Part shown: piece after piece, positions 8,662 through 16,155 of the stretch
Numbering within the stretch: the stretch's first letter is position 1
Layout: each line of letters opens with the position of its first letter
NCBI RefSeq assembly: GCF_000160035.2
Contig: NZ_KI535368.1
Span: 372,001-436,000, forward strand
DNA from: Catonella morbi ATCC 51271
Lineage (GTDB): Bacteria; Bacillota; Clostridia; Lachnospirales; Lachnospiraceae
Direction of reading: 5' to 3'
DNA length: 64,000 bases
Made by a program: the position numbers and the translations under genes
The notes under the pieces: model-generated
Seen by the model: only the letters and a program-made list of their open reading frames with translations
What the model was told of the DNA's origin: nothing
Database searches by the model: none

Positions 8662-9660
8662 ATGGGCGAATTGTTTAACATGGCAAATATTGCAGTGGCA
8701 TTTGGAGGAATGATAGATGGACCATTTTTTGCTCTGGCTTTAGTAGCCATAGTAATCATTTTGGTTTTTGCATCCTGTATCAAGATTGTGCCACAGGCAA
8801 CAGCTCTGGTTATTGAAAGACTGGGTGGTTATCAGGATACCTGGCACGTAGGTGTACACGTAAAGATGCCTTTCATTGACAGAGTAGCAAAAAAAGTTAC
8901 GTTAAAAGAGCAAGTGGCAGATTTCCCACCACAGCCGGTTATTACCAAGGATAATGTTTCTATCAGAATAGATACCGTTATTTTTTATCAGATAACCGAT
9001 CCACAGCTATATACTTATGGTGTGGAAAGCCCTATCTCGGCGATTGAGAATATCACTGTTACCACGCTACGTAATATAATCGGTGATCTTGAACTTGATC
9101 AAACGCTTACGTCACGTGAAAAGATTAATAGAGATATGTGCAAGGTACTTGATGTGGCTACCGATCCTTGGGGAATCAAGGTAAACAGAGTAGAGCTTAA
9201 GAATATTATGTGTCCTCCTGATATCCAGGGAGCTATGGAGAAGCAGGCTAAGGCAGAGCGTGAAAGACGTGCTGCTGTTACCAGTGCAGAAGGTGAGAAG
9301 AAGGCAGCCATCCTTGTAGCGGAAGGAAATAAGGAGTCTACCATCCTTGAAGCAGAGGCAGAGAAAGCAGCTCAGATTCTTCGTGCTGAGGCTAAGAAGG
9401 AAGCTACTATCCGTGAAGCGGAAGGTCAGGCTCAGGCTATACTTGCAGTTCAGAAGGCTAATGCAGACGGTATCAAGCTTCTCAATGAGTCAGCTCCTTC
9501 AAGCGAGGTAATAAAGCTTAAAGGGCTTGAAGCTTTTGGAAGAGCAGCAGACGGCAAGGCAACCAAGATAATTATTCCATCTGAAATACAGGGACTTGCA
9601 GGACTTGTAAGCGGAATTACAGAAGTAGCTGCACAGGCTAAGAAGCAGGTGGAGGAATAA
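8662..9660 (+). CDS. SPFH/band 7 (stomatin-like) membrane protein
   Basis: This 332-residue protein has one N-terminal membrane segment (about residues 22-40), then an SPFH domain (ATALVIERLGGYQDTWHVG, RIDTVIFYQITDPQLYTYGV, TTLRNIIGDLELDQTLTSRE), and a long Ala/Glu/Lys-rich coiled coil (about 185-265, AKAERERRAAVTSAEGEKKA). It is a member of the stomatin/QmcA group, which oligomerises on membranes. The NfeD gene upstream supports a shared complex. The start follows AAGAGG. The stop overlaps the next start by one base, so the downstream membrane protein is translationally coupled. Confidence 0.93.
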   Translation: MGELFNMANIAVAFGGMIDGPFFALALVAIVIILVFASCIKIVPQATALVIERLGGYQDTWHVGVHVKMPFIDRVAKKVTLKEQVADFPPQPVITKDNVSIRIDTVIFYQITDPQLYTYGVESPISAIENITVTTLRNIIGDLELDQTLTSREKINRDMCKVLDVATDPWGIKVNRVELKNIMCPPDIQGAMEKQAKAERERRAAVTSAEGEKKAAILVAEGNKESTILEAEAEKAAQILRAEAKKEATIREAEGQAQAILAVQKANADGIKLLNESAPSSEVIKLKGLEAFGRAADGKATKIIIPSEIQGLAGLVSGITEVAAQAKKQVEE

Positions 9661-10295
9661 TGAAAATAAAACTTCCTGAAAAATTTCTGCCAAGACTTAT
9701 AATGACATTGCTTGGAGTAATAATATGTGCAATAGCAGTAGGATTTTTTAAGAATTCACTTTTTGGAATAGATCCGTTTCAGAGCTTTGCACAGGGGTCA
9801 CATGCAAGACTGTTTTCAGGGGTTAGTTACGGAACTTATTATATGGGGATAAGTTTCATTATGCTTGTTATAGTTCTGATATTGGATAAGCATTATATTG
9901 GAATAGCAACTATTTTAAATTTATTTTTTTCAGGCTATATTGTAGATTTTGCAAATAATTATATTGCGGTAATGATTCCTGAACCGACTCTTGTTGTGAG
10001 AGTAGTTATGTTGCTTATAGGGGTAGTGGTGCTGTGTTTTGCATCATCACTGTATATGACTTCTGATTTGGGAGTTTCAGTCTATGATGCAATACCGATT
10101 ATTATTTCAAAGAGGACAGGTAAACAGTTCAGGATTATGCGTATATGCAGTGACTTAATCTGTGTAATCATAGGAGCTCTCTGTGGCCTACTGCCGGGGC
10201 TTGGAACTCTTATAACCGCATTTTTTATGGGACCGCTGATAGACTTTTTTAACCGAAAGTTTTCAGCACCACTACTTGAAAAATTTAAGGCGTAA
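9660..10295 (+). CDS. YczE/YyaS-type integral membrane protein
   Basis: This 211-residue protein has about six membrane helices and the family hallmarks LGVIICAIAVGFFKNSLFGIDPF near the N-terminus, then SDLGVSVYDAIPIIISKRTG and SDLICVIIGALCG. The family is widespread in Firmicutes and has no settled function. Its ATG overlaps the SPFH stop by one base, so it shares that transcript. A hairpin terminator follows. Confidence 0.8.
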   Translation: MKIKLPEKFLPRLIMTLLGVIICAIAVGFFKNSLFGIDPFQSFAQGSHARLFSGVSYGTYYMGISFIMLVIVLILDKHYIGIATILNLFFSGYIVDFANNYIAVMIPEPTLVVRVVMLLIGVVVLCFASSLYMTSDLGVSVYDAIPIIISKRTGKQFRIMRICSDLICVIIGALCGLLPGLGTLITAFFMGPLIDFFNRKFSAPLLEKFKA

Positions 10296-10326
10296 AATGG
10301 TAAGGAAGTACAATAACCTTACATCA

Positions 10327-10369
10327 ATAAAATCAGCTTATATCTTATTAAGGTATGGCTGATTTTATT
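10327..10369. terminator. Terminator after the NfeD-SPFH-YczE group
   Basis: AATAAAATCAGC at 10327-10338 pairs exactly with GCTGATTTTATT at 10358-10369, and a T-rich run follows. Confidence 0.75.
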
Positions 10370-10385
10370 TTGTTTAATAGGATAT

Positions 10386-10504
10386 ATTGAAAAAACGGTA
10401 GTTTTATGTGAAAAAAGTTTTGAAAAAACGGTAGTTTTATGTATAAAAAGTTTTGAATAAATGGTACCTTTATGTGTAATAAGCTTGGAATAAATGGAAC
10501 ACAC
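10386..10504. repeat. Tandem 33-bp repeats, about 3.5 units
   Basis: Units of 33-34 bp start at about 10386, 10420, 10453 and 10485. The core is TTGAAAAAACGGTAGTTTTATGT followed by a short A-rich joint. Units 1 and 2 are nearly identical, unit 3 has drifted, and unit 4 is partial. With no unique spacers it is not CRISPR. It fills most of the gap between YczE and the ABC-F gene. The function is unknown. Confidence 0.75.
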
Positions 10505-10549
10505 ACTTAAAACTAGAAGTTTAAGTCTTTTAATATATAGCTTACTATA

Positions 10550-10579
10550 TTTACAACAAAGTTTGATATATGATATTAT
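10550..10579 (+). promoter_or_regulatory. Likely promoter of the ABC-F gene
   Basis: TTTACA at 10550-10555 and TATTAT at 10574-10579, 18 bases apart, lie about 110 bases before the ABC-F start. The leader shows no clear attenuator. Confidence 0.45.
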
Positions 10580-10697
10580 AGGACAGAAATTTTTAACTTC
10601 TTAATTATATTTAGAATAAGACTGTTCCTGAACGTGACAATGAGGGGATATGTGAGAAGAGGTTTTTTAATAATTTGAGATAGATTTAGGAGAAAAT

Positions 10698-12494
10698 ATG
10701 AATTTACTTACAGCAGAAAATATATCGAAAAGTTTTAACTCAGATAAGATTTTATTCGATAATATTTCTTTAGGTATAAATGAAGGCGATAAAATAGGAC
10801 TTATAGGTATAAACGGTACAGGGAAGTCCACCCTTTTAAAAATCCTTGCAGGAGAGGAAGAGGCAGACAGTGGTAAGCTTACCAAGGGAAATGCGGTTCG
10901 TATAGCTTATCTTCCGCAGAATCCTGAATTTGACGATAACGAAAGTGTAATATCAGAAGTAATTAAAGGCAAAAAAGCCAAAAATGAGTTTTGGGATACG
11001 GAAGGTGAGGCAAGAAGTCTGCTTGCAAAGTTTGAAATAGATGATGTGGAAGCTAAGGTAGGTACACTTTCAGGCGGACAGAAAAAGAGGGCTGCCCTTG
11101 TGCGTACCCTGCTGGACGATGCGGAGATTCTTATTTTAGACGAACCTACCAACCACCTTGATACGGCTATGTCGGAGTGGTTTGAGGATTATTTGAAAAA
11201 AATGAAACAGGCACTATTCATAATCACTCATGACAGATACTTCCTAGACCAAGTAACCAACAGGATAGCAGAGCTTACACATGGAAAGCTCTATTCCTAT
11301 GTGGGCGGTTATATGAAGTACCTTGAGCTTAAAGCAGAACGTGAAGAAATGGAGATTGCGACCGAGAGAAAGAATGCCGCTCTTTATAAGAAGGATTTGG
11401 CCTGGATGATGAGGGGAGCAAGAGCACGCTCAACCAAGCAGAAGGCACATATAGAACGTTTTGAAGAGCTTAAAAACAGAGATAAGATTATAGTGGATAA
11501 AGAAGTAGTAGTTGATTCAGTATCAAGCCGTCTTGGAAAGCAGATTATAGAGATAGACAACATTTCAAAGTCTTACGGAAATAAAGTTTTGTTTACCGAT
11601 TTTACCTATATGTTTAGAAGGATTGACAGGATAGGTATAATCGGTAAAAATGGTTCAGGCAAGTCAACCCTGTTAAAAACAATTTTAGGACAGGTAAAGC
11701 CTGACAGCGGAAATATTATCATAGGACAGACTGCAAAAATAGGCTATTTCTCACAGGATTCGGGAGAACTTAACCCTAATCAGACAGTTATAGAATCGGC
11801 AAAAGATATAGCAGAATATGTACAGACCAAAGACGGCACTATTTCAGCAAGTAAAATGCTTGAACGTTTCCTTTTTGAAGGGGCTATGCAGTATACAAAG
11901 ATAGAGAAACTTTCAGGTGGAGAAAGACGGAGGCTGGCACTTTTACATACCCTCATTTCAGCTCCTAATATCCTTATTTTAGATGAGCCGACCAACGACC
12001 TTGATATAACCACACTTTCAATTTTAGAGGACTATCTTGACAGCTTTGACGGAGTGGTTATTACAGTTTCGCATGACAGATACTTCCTTGACAGGGTGGC
12101 AAATAGGATATTTTCATTTGAAAATGGCTGTATAAAGCTTTATGAAGGCGGTTACAGCGATTATCTTGAAAAAGCAGAGCCTAAGACAGAGGAAGTGAAG
12201 GCAGAGAAAATAGAAAGCTCTGCGAAAAAGGACTGGAAGGCGAACAAAGCTACCAAGCTTAAGTTTACCTATGCTGAACAGAAAGAATTTGAGACTATAG
12301 ACGAGGATATTGAAAAGTTAAACGAGGCTATAGAAAAGCTTGATGCGGAAATAGAGGAAAATGCTTCAAGGTATGGAAAACTGGGTGAGCTTATGGCGGA
12401 AAAAGAAAAGCTGGAAAAAGAATTGGAACATAAAGAAGAGAGATGGCTTTATCTTACGGAACTTAATGAGAAAATAAAAGCCGGAGGAAAATAA
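10698..12494 (+). CDS. ABC-F family ATPase (Uup/EttA-like)
   Basis: This 598-residue soluble protein has two ABC cassettes. The first has Walker A GINGTGKST (about residue 35), signature LSGGQKKR and Walker B ILILDEPTNHLD. The second has GKNGSGKST (about 317), LSGGERRR and ILILDEPTNDLD. The linker between them (about 215-270) has the ABC-F ribosome-contacting character, and the C-terminal 90 residues form a charged coiled coil (EDIEKLNEAIEKLDAEIEE). ABC-F proteins act on the ribosome. The Uup-like coil argues for housekeeping rather than resistance, though this is not certain. The traX gene follows directly. Confidence 0.92.
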   Translation: MNLLTAENISKSFNSDKILFDNISLGINEGDKIGLIGINGTGKSTLLKILAGEEEADSGKLTKGNAVRIAYLPQNPEFDDNESVISEVIKGKKAKNEFWDTEGEARSLLAKFEIDDVEAKVGTLSGGQKKRAALVRTLLDDAEILILDEPTNHLDTAMSEWFEDYLKKMKQALFIITHDRYFLDQVTNRIAELTHGKLYSYVGGYMKYLELKAEREEMEIATERKNAALYKKDLAWMMRGARARSTKQKAHIERFEELKNRDKIIVDKEVVVDSVSSRLGKQIIEIDNISKSYGNKVLFTDFTYMFRRIDRIGIIGKNGSGKSTLLKTILGQVKPDSGNIIIGQTAKIGYFSQDSGELNPNQTVIESAKDIAEYVQTKDGTISASKMLERFLFEGAMQYTKIEKLSGGERRRLALLHTLISAPNILILDEPTNDLDITTLSILEDYLDSFDGVVITVSHDRYFLDRVANRIFSFENGCIKLYEGGYSDYLEKAEPKTEEVKAEKIESSAKKDWKANKATKLKFTYAEQKEFETIDEDIEKLNEAIEKLDAEIEENASRYGKLGELMAEKEKLEKELEHKEERWLYLTELNEKIKAGGK

Positions 12495-13304
12495 ATGCAG
12501 GTTACATCATTTGTACTTAAAATAATTGCGATAATATCTATGCTTATAGACCATACTACAGTTGCCCTTTATTATTTTATTCCTACTGAAATGGATTATA
12601 TATATGATATAGGGAGAGGAATAGGAAGAATTGCATTTCCGCTTTTCTGTTTTATGATAGTGGAAGGATATTATCATACACGTAATAAATGGCGCTATTT
12701 GGGGAGTTTGATATTACTGGCATTTATATCCGAATTGCCGTTTGATTCCTTATTTTCGGACAATGGCTTTCAACTTGAGTATAATTCACAGAATGTATTT
12801 TTCACGCTTGCAATGGGGCTGCTTATGGTAATCCTGCTTGATGCCACTAATAAAAGAATGAAGGCAATCATAGAAAAACAAGAAAAAGGAGTTAACAGAT
12901 TTGAAGCAGTTGCAACCAATGTAATCGTACAGATTTTAATCATACAGCTTATGTATATGCCTATGAGCTATATAAAATCAGATTATGATAGTTTTGGTCT
13001 TGATTTAATCCTTTATATTTATTATTTTGAAAAAATACCCGGTTTGCTTAAAAAAATCAATGAAAAATTCGAAGGTGATAAGGTAAAGTTTATATTTGCG
13101 GGACTTGCGGTTCTTTTCTGGTTTATTGAATTTGATTTTGCAAGAGGCGGTATAACAGAAAGTCCCGGTTTGCCGGCAGTCATCCTGATTATGCTTTACA
13201 ACGGTCAAAGAGGAGACTACAAAATACCTAAGTATGTATTTTACTTTTTCTATCCGATTCATTTGCTTGTGCTGTATTTTATAAGAAAAATGCTGGTCGG
13301 GTAA
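12495..13304 (+). CDS. TraX family membrane protein
   Basis: This 269-residue protein has about eight membrane helices. The TraX signature is at the N-terminus (KIIAIISMLIDHTTVALYYF) with the conserved IGRIAFPLFCFMIVEGYYHT. TraX acetylates F-pilin, but chromosomal Firmicute homologues probably acetylate some other envelope molecule (inference). The ATG lies directly after the ABC-F stop and the next gene starts 6 bases after its stop, so all three share a transcript. Confidence 0.88.
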   Translation: MQVTSFVLKIIAIISMLIDHTTVALYYFIPTEMDYIYDIGRGIGRIAFPLFCFMIVEGYYHTRNKWRYLGSLILLAFISELPFDSLFSDNGFQLEYNSQNVFFTLAMGLLMVILLDATNKRMKAIIEKQEKGVNRFEAVATNVIVQILIIQLMYMPMSYIKSDYDSFGLDLILYIYYFEKIPGLLKKINEKFEGDKVKFIFAGLAVLFWFIEFDFARGGITESPGLPAVILIMLYNGQRGDYKIPKYVFYFFYPIHLLVLYFIRKMLVG

Positions 13305-13310
13305 TAATCT

Positions 13311-14276
13311 ATGACGGAGAAGTTGAAATTTGTACTTGTCTGCTATGAAGGACTGCCTGAAAAAGAGATTGATTTTGTTCATAAAATACTGAAAGATTTT
13401 AAAAAATATAAGATTGTTTGTCTTGAGTATAAAAGACTCCCGGACTGTGGAGCAAAATTAGTTAAACAATTAACAGACTATTGTAATGAAACTGATAACT
13501 TTGCTTCCGCCGGAGACACCGGGGTGCATCAAGCCTCTTTTTTGTTTAGCTTGCAATCGGTAATCAAAAATTTAGCATATGAAGAAAAAGACGGAATAAT
13601 TTTTATTTCCGCTGATAACTGTAGTGAGGAGCTGCTCAGTTCGGGTCTTACAACTGTTATATATGATAAAAATATGGGAACAGGCTTGCCTTATGGATTT
13701 GACCTTATAGTAGAAAGTTTTGAAGAAGTGGAAACCGATTTTCTAATCAAGCTCAGGTGTCATAAAAACGGAATTCCTTGTTCTGTTGCAAATACGGAAA
13801 GAACCGTAATAAGGGAACTTAGTGAAAAAGATGTTGATGAAATGATAAAAATAAGCAGACAGGAGCATATCATCAGATTTGTGGAAGACGGCAGGATATC
13901 TGAGTCTGAGCAGAGAGATAAACTGCTTGCTTATATGGAAAATGTTTATAAATTCTATGACTTTGGTATCTGGGGTATATTTGAAAAAAAGACAGGTATT
14001 CTGATAGGTGTTATAAGCCTCGACTTGCTTAAAACTACAGAAAATGCAGAGTATGAAGCAGGATTTTTTATCAGAAAAGAAAAACTTGGTCTGGGCTTAG
14101 GAAAAGAAGCACTGGATGCCGTAGCATATTATGCGAAGAATAAGCTTGAAGCTTTAAGGCTGACAGCGGTTACTGATAAAGAAAATATTGGAGCTGTAAA
14201 ATTGCTTGAAAAATGTGGATTTAAGCAAAAATGTATAAATGATAAAAGAATTTTTATAAAGATATTAAAGGATTAG
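13311..14276 (+). CDS. GNAT acetyltransferase with an N-terminal extension
   Basis: Residues about 160-315 form a RimJ/RimL-type GNAT domain: TVIRELSEKDVDEMIKISR, GIWGIFEKKTGILIGVISL, AGFFIRKEKLGLGLGKEALD (acetyl-CoA loop) and TAVTDKENIGAVKLLEKCGF. The first 155 residues are a separate domain with alternating beta and alpha elements that I cannot assign. GNAT domains move acetyl from CoA to an amine; the substrate is unknown. It is the third gene of the ABC-F operon and is followed 12 bases later by DUF4250. Confidence 0.82.
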   Translation: MTEKLKFVLVCYEGLPEKEIDFVHKILKDFKKYKIVCLEYKRLPDCGAKLVKQLTDYCNETDNFASAGDTGVHQASFLFSLQSVIKNLAYEEKDGIIFISADNCSEELLSSGLTTVIYDKNMGTGLPYGFDLIVESFEEVETDFLIKLRCHKNGIPCSVANTERTVIRELSEKDVDEMIKISRQEHIIRFVEDGRISESEQRDKLLAYMENVYKFYDFGIWGIFEKKTGILIGVISLDLLKTTENAEYEAGFFIRKEKLGLGLGKEALDAVAYYAKNKLEALRLTAVTDKENIGAVKLLEKCGFKQKCINDKRIFIKILKD

Positions 14277-14288
14277 AAGGAGAGAGAA

Positions 14289-14465
14289 ATGGAATTACCA
14301 AAGGATGAAGTTATACTTTTAAGTTATGTAAACACAAAGCTTAGAGATTTTTATCCAAGTCTTGATGAGTTTTGTAAGGAGGTAGGGGTAGACAGAGGTT
14401 ATATCATAGAAAAACTTGGCAAGATAGACTATGTGTATGATGAGCGGTTGAATAAGTTTGTGTAA
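14289..14465 (+). CDS. DUF4250 protein
   Basis: This 58-residue protein starts at the ATG at 14289 behind AAGGAGAGAG. Its pattern (LPKDEVILLSYVNTKLRD, then YPSLDEFCKEVGVD and YVYDERLNKF) matches the small DUF4250 family found in Clostridia. The function is unknown; the fold is probably a short helix-turn-helix. It is the last gene of the ABC-F-TraX-GNAT group. Confidence 0.85.
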   Translation: MELPKDEVILLSYVNTKLRDFYPSLDEFCKEVGVDRGYIIEKLGKIDYVYDERLNKFV

Positions 14466-14474
14466 AATAAAGTC

Positions 14475-14503
14475 TTGAAAAGATTAGTTATTTAGGCTAT
14501 AAT
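14475..14503 (+). promoter_or_regulatory. Promoter of the antisense RNA, type I locus 1
   Basis: TTGAAA at 14475-14480 and TATAAT at 14498-14503 are separated by exactly 17 bases. The sequence after the -10 (TATAATGTTGATAGCTAAA) is shared with locus 2 (TATAATGGTGATGGCTAAA), which supports a conserved RNA rather than chance. Confidence 0.75.
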
Positions 14504-14509
14504 GTTGAT

Positions 14510-14570
14510 AGCTAAAGTAATAAGTGACATATACACAAACCCCTGAGAGGTGCGAGCTCTCAGGGGTTCT
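14510..14570 (+). ncRNA. Candidate antitoxin RNA, type I locus 1
   Basis: A transcript from the promoter at 14475-14503 would begin near 14510 and end after the hairpin AACCCCTGAGAG/CTCTCAGGGGTT (14538-14549/14557-14568), about 60 nt. Bases 14517-14543 are an imperfect direct copy of 14662-14687, the DNA that encodes the ribosome site and start codon of the convergent toxin. GTAATAAGT and CATATACACA match exactly, as do the following C residues. The RNA can therefore pair with the toxin mRNA at its ribosome site and also along the shared terminator. This is the RNA II layout of the Fst/par system. No expression data are available. Confidence 0.7.
14538..14568. terminator. Shared bidirectional terminator, type I locus 1
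   Basis: AACCCCTGAGAG pairs with CTCTCAGGGGTT around a 7-base loop. It lies between the convergent toxin gene and the short RNA and would end both. Confidence 0.75.
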
Positions 14571-14582
14571 TGTACATATAGG

Positions 14583-14675
14583 CTAGTTGTCATTATTAAT
14601 TCCGTCTAACCATTTGCAAATGAGATAGCTAGTCACATTTGCCATAACGGAAATTATAAAAGTAATAAGTTCCAT
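14583..14675 (-). CDS. Fst-like small hydrophobic toxin, intact
   Basis: This 30-residue peptide has a single membrane helix (residues 3-19: LITFIISVMANVTSYLI) and a short polar tail (KWLDGINNDN). The ATG at 14675 has a strong ribosome site (AAAGGGGG, 7 bases away). Size, single helix, the W-L-D just after the membrane and the acidic tail fit the Fst/Ldr class of membrane-damaging type I toxins. The assignment rests on these features and on the convergent RNA, not on close sequence identity. Related peptides lie at 14928-14963 (decayed) and 20377-20489 (frameshifted). Expression would be held down by the short RNA pairing over the ribosome site. Confidence 0.7.
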   Translation of the reverse strand: MELITFIISVMANVTSYLICKWLDGINNDN

Positions 14676-14687
14676 ATACACACCCCC
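14662..14687. promoter_or_regulatory. Antisense target over the toxin ribosome site and start codon
   Basis: This stretch spans the toxin SD and ATG and repeats 14517-14543 with about four mismatches in 26 bases. Pairing between the two RNAs would block ribosome entry. Confidence 0.65.
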
Positions 14688-14722
14688 TTTCCGCTGTCGG
14701 TCTGGAGTATGACAACAAAATA

Positions 14723-14751
14723 ATTTTATATTATAATTTTTTGATAGTCAA
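14723..14751 (-). promoter_or_regulatory. Promoter of the Fst-like toxin
   Basis: Read on the minus strand, TTGACT (14751-14746) and TAAAAT (14728-14723) are 17 bases apart. The mRNA would start near 14716, giving a 5' leader of about 40 nt. Confidence 0.65.
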
Positions 14752-14799
14752 TTGATTTGAGGTAATAAAGTTACAAAATTTTCTATTTTACTATAAAGT

Positions 14800-14829
14800 T
14801 TTACAAAGAGTAACTGCTTAGACTATAAT
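14800..14829 (+). promoter_or_regulatory. Promoter of the antisense RNA, type I locus 2
   Basis: TTTACA at 14800-14805 and TATAAT at 14824-14829 are 18 bases apart. The downstream GTGATGGCTAAA matches locus 1. Confidence 0.65.
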
Positions 14830-14835
14830 GGTGAT

Positions 14836-14900
14836 GGCTAAAAAAATAACATTTTGATGACATAAACCCTTGAGAAATGTAAACTCTCAAGGGTTTATGT
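14836..14900 (+). ncRNA. Orphan antitoxin-like RNA, type I locus 2
   Basis: A short RNA from the 14800-14829 promoter would end at the hairpin ATAAACCCTTGAGA/TCTCAAGGGTTTAT (14862-14898). Its middle (ATAACATTTTGATGACATAAACCC) has no partner nearby, because the toxin start region of this locus is missing. The RNA half is thus preserved while the toxin half is gone. It could be a relic or could act on a toxin elsewhere in the genome. Confidence 0.55.
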
Positions 14901-14927
14901 ACATGTAGGGCAGTCGTTATTGTTGCT

Positions 14928-14963
14928 TCAGCCTAACCGTTTGCAGAGGAGATAGCCTGTAAC
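14928..14963 (-). pseudogene. Remnant of an Fst-like toxin
   Basis: The minus-strand codons read VTGYLLCKRLG then stop. They align base by base with the C-terminal coding end and 3' flank of the intact toxin at 14583-14675 (VTSYLICKWLD). The hydrophobic N-terminal half, the ATG and the GGGGG ribosome site are absent, replaced by AT-rich DNA. Confidence 0.6.
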
Positions 14964-15051
14964 AAAAAATATTTATAAAAATTTAACTTTAAATATGCGT
15001 TTTCGTATGCTATGATATGTAGTATTGAAAACTACATGCAAGGAGAAGCGT

Positions 15052-15888
15052 ATGTCATATTTAATTTTGTGCGATAGTGGAACAGATTTTACTAAGGAAT
15101 TAAAGGAAAAAGAAGAGGTTATAAAGATTCCGTTGACCTTGAGACTTGGAGATGAGGACTTTGTAGATGATGACAATCTGGATGCACTGTATTTTCTTCA
15201 GAAGATGAAAAACTATCCGGATACCCCTAAGTCAGCCTGCCCATCACCTGAGGACTATATGAAGCATTTTGATAAGGCAGATGAAATCTTCATCATAACT
15301 ATATCATCCAAATTATCTGCCTCATATAATTCAGCTAAGATAGCAATTGATATGTACCATGAGGAGCATGGAAAAAACAAGGTTTACCTGATAGATTCTA
15401 AGGGAGCAGCAGCTTCGCAGGCTTTATTGGCACATAAAATAATTGAGCTTAAGGAAGCAGGACATGGGTTTGAGGACACAATTAAAGAAGTAGAAAAACT
15501 TAACTCTAAAAAACAGACTATTTTTGTATTGGAAACCCTTGAAAATCTGAGAAAGAACGGCAGGCTTACCGGAATCAAGGCATTTATAGCTGAGGCACTC
15601 AATATAAAACCTGTTATGACAACAGACGGAGAAGGAAATATAATTAAGGCAGATCAGGCAAGGGGAATCAACAAAGCCTGCGGCATTCTTGCGGACTTGG
15701 CTGCAAAACACGCTGAAAAAACAGGAAGTAAGGCGCTTGTGATTTCTCATTGCAACTGCCCTGAAAGAGCTGAAAAAATAAAAGCTATGATTGAAGAAAA
15801 ATATAAGTTCGACAGAGTAGACATTGTTATGACAGGCGGTATTGCTACACTTTATGCAGCGGAAGGCGGAATAATAATAGGTTGTTAA
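15052..15888 (+). CDS. DegV family fatty-acid-binding protein
   Basis: This 278-residue protein carries the DegV hallmarks: ILCDSGTDF at the N-terminus, KSACPSPEDYMKHF, ITISSKLSASYNSAKIA, then YLIDSKGAAASQ, VLETLENLRKNGRL and VMTGGIATLYAAEGG. The family binds fatty acids and in Firmicutes serves as FakB, presenting them to the kinase FakA. No fakA lies here. The start at 15052 follows AAGGAG; an in-frame ATG at 15025 lacks a ribosome site. A promoter-like TATGAT lies about 40 bases upstream. The relBE pair follows 45 bases after the stop. Confidence 0.92.
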   Translation: MSYLILCDSGTDFTKELKEKEEVIKIPLTLRLGDEDFVDDDNLDALYFLQKMKNYPDTPKSACPSPEDYMKHFDKADEIFIITISSKLSASYNSAKIAIDMYHEEHGKNKVYLIDSKGAAASQALLAHKIIELKEAGHGFEDTIKEVEKLNSKKQTIFVLETLENLRKNGRLTGIKAFIAEALNIKPVMTTDGEGNIIKADQARGINKACGILADLAAKHAEKTGSKALVISHCNCPERAEKIKAMIEEKYKFDRVDIVMTGGIATLYAAEGGIIIGC

Positions 15889-15933
15889 TTTGCATTGTGT
15901 TATGATTTTGCTAAATAGAAAGGGGTATATAAA

Positions 15934-16155
15934 ATGAGTGTTACTATTGATTTAAGCGACATTGAACAGGCCATACTTGAAAATTACGCAAAACAACATT
16001 CTTTAACCATTGAACAGGCCATTAAAACAACACTATTAGAGATAATAGAGGACAAAGTTGACTTGTTGGCAGCAGAGGAAGCGCATAAGGAGTTTGTAAA
16101 AAAACCTGTTACTTATTCACATGATGATGCTTGGGCAGAGATAATGGGGGAATAA
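15934..16155 (+). CDS. relB: RelB/DUF6290-type antitoxin
   Basis: This 73-residue protein has an N-terminal ribbon-helix-helix-like start (SVTIDLSDIEQAILENYAKQHSLTIEQAIK) and an acidic C-terminal tail (DDAWAEIMGE) of the kind that wraps the toxin. It ends directly against the relE ATG with no gap, the typical antitoxin-then-toxin order. It would neutralise the toxin and repress its own promoter. GAAAGGGG serves as ribosome site. Confidence 0.85.
   Translation: MSVTIDLSDIEQAILENYAKQHSLTIEQAIKTTLLEIIEDKVDLLAAEEAHKEFVKKPVTYSHDDAWAEIMGE

Noticed and set aside
10386-10504. CRISPR array
   Set aside because: The 33-bp units are contiguous with no spacers, and no cas genes are in the window.
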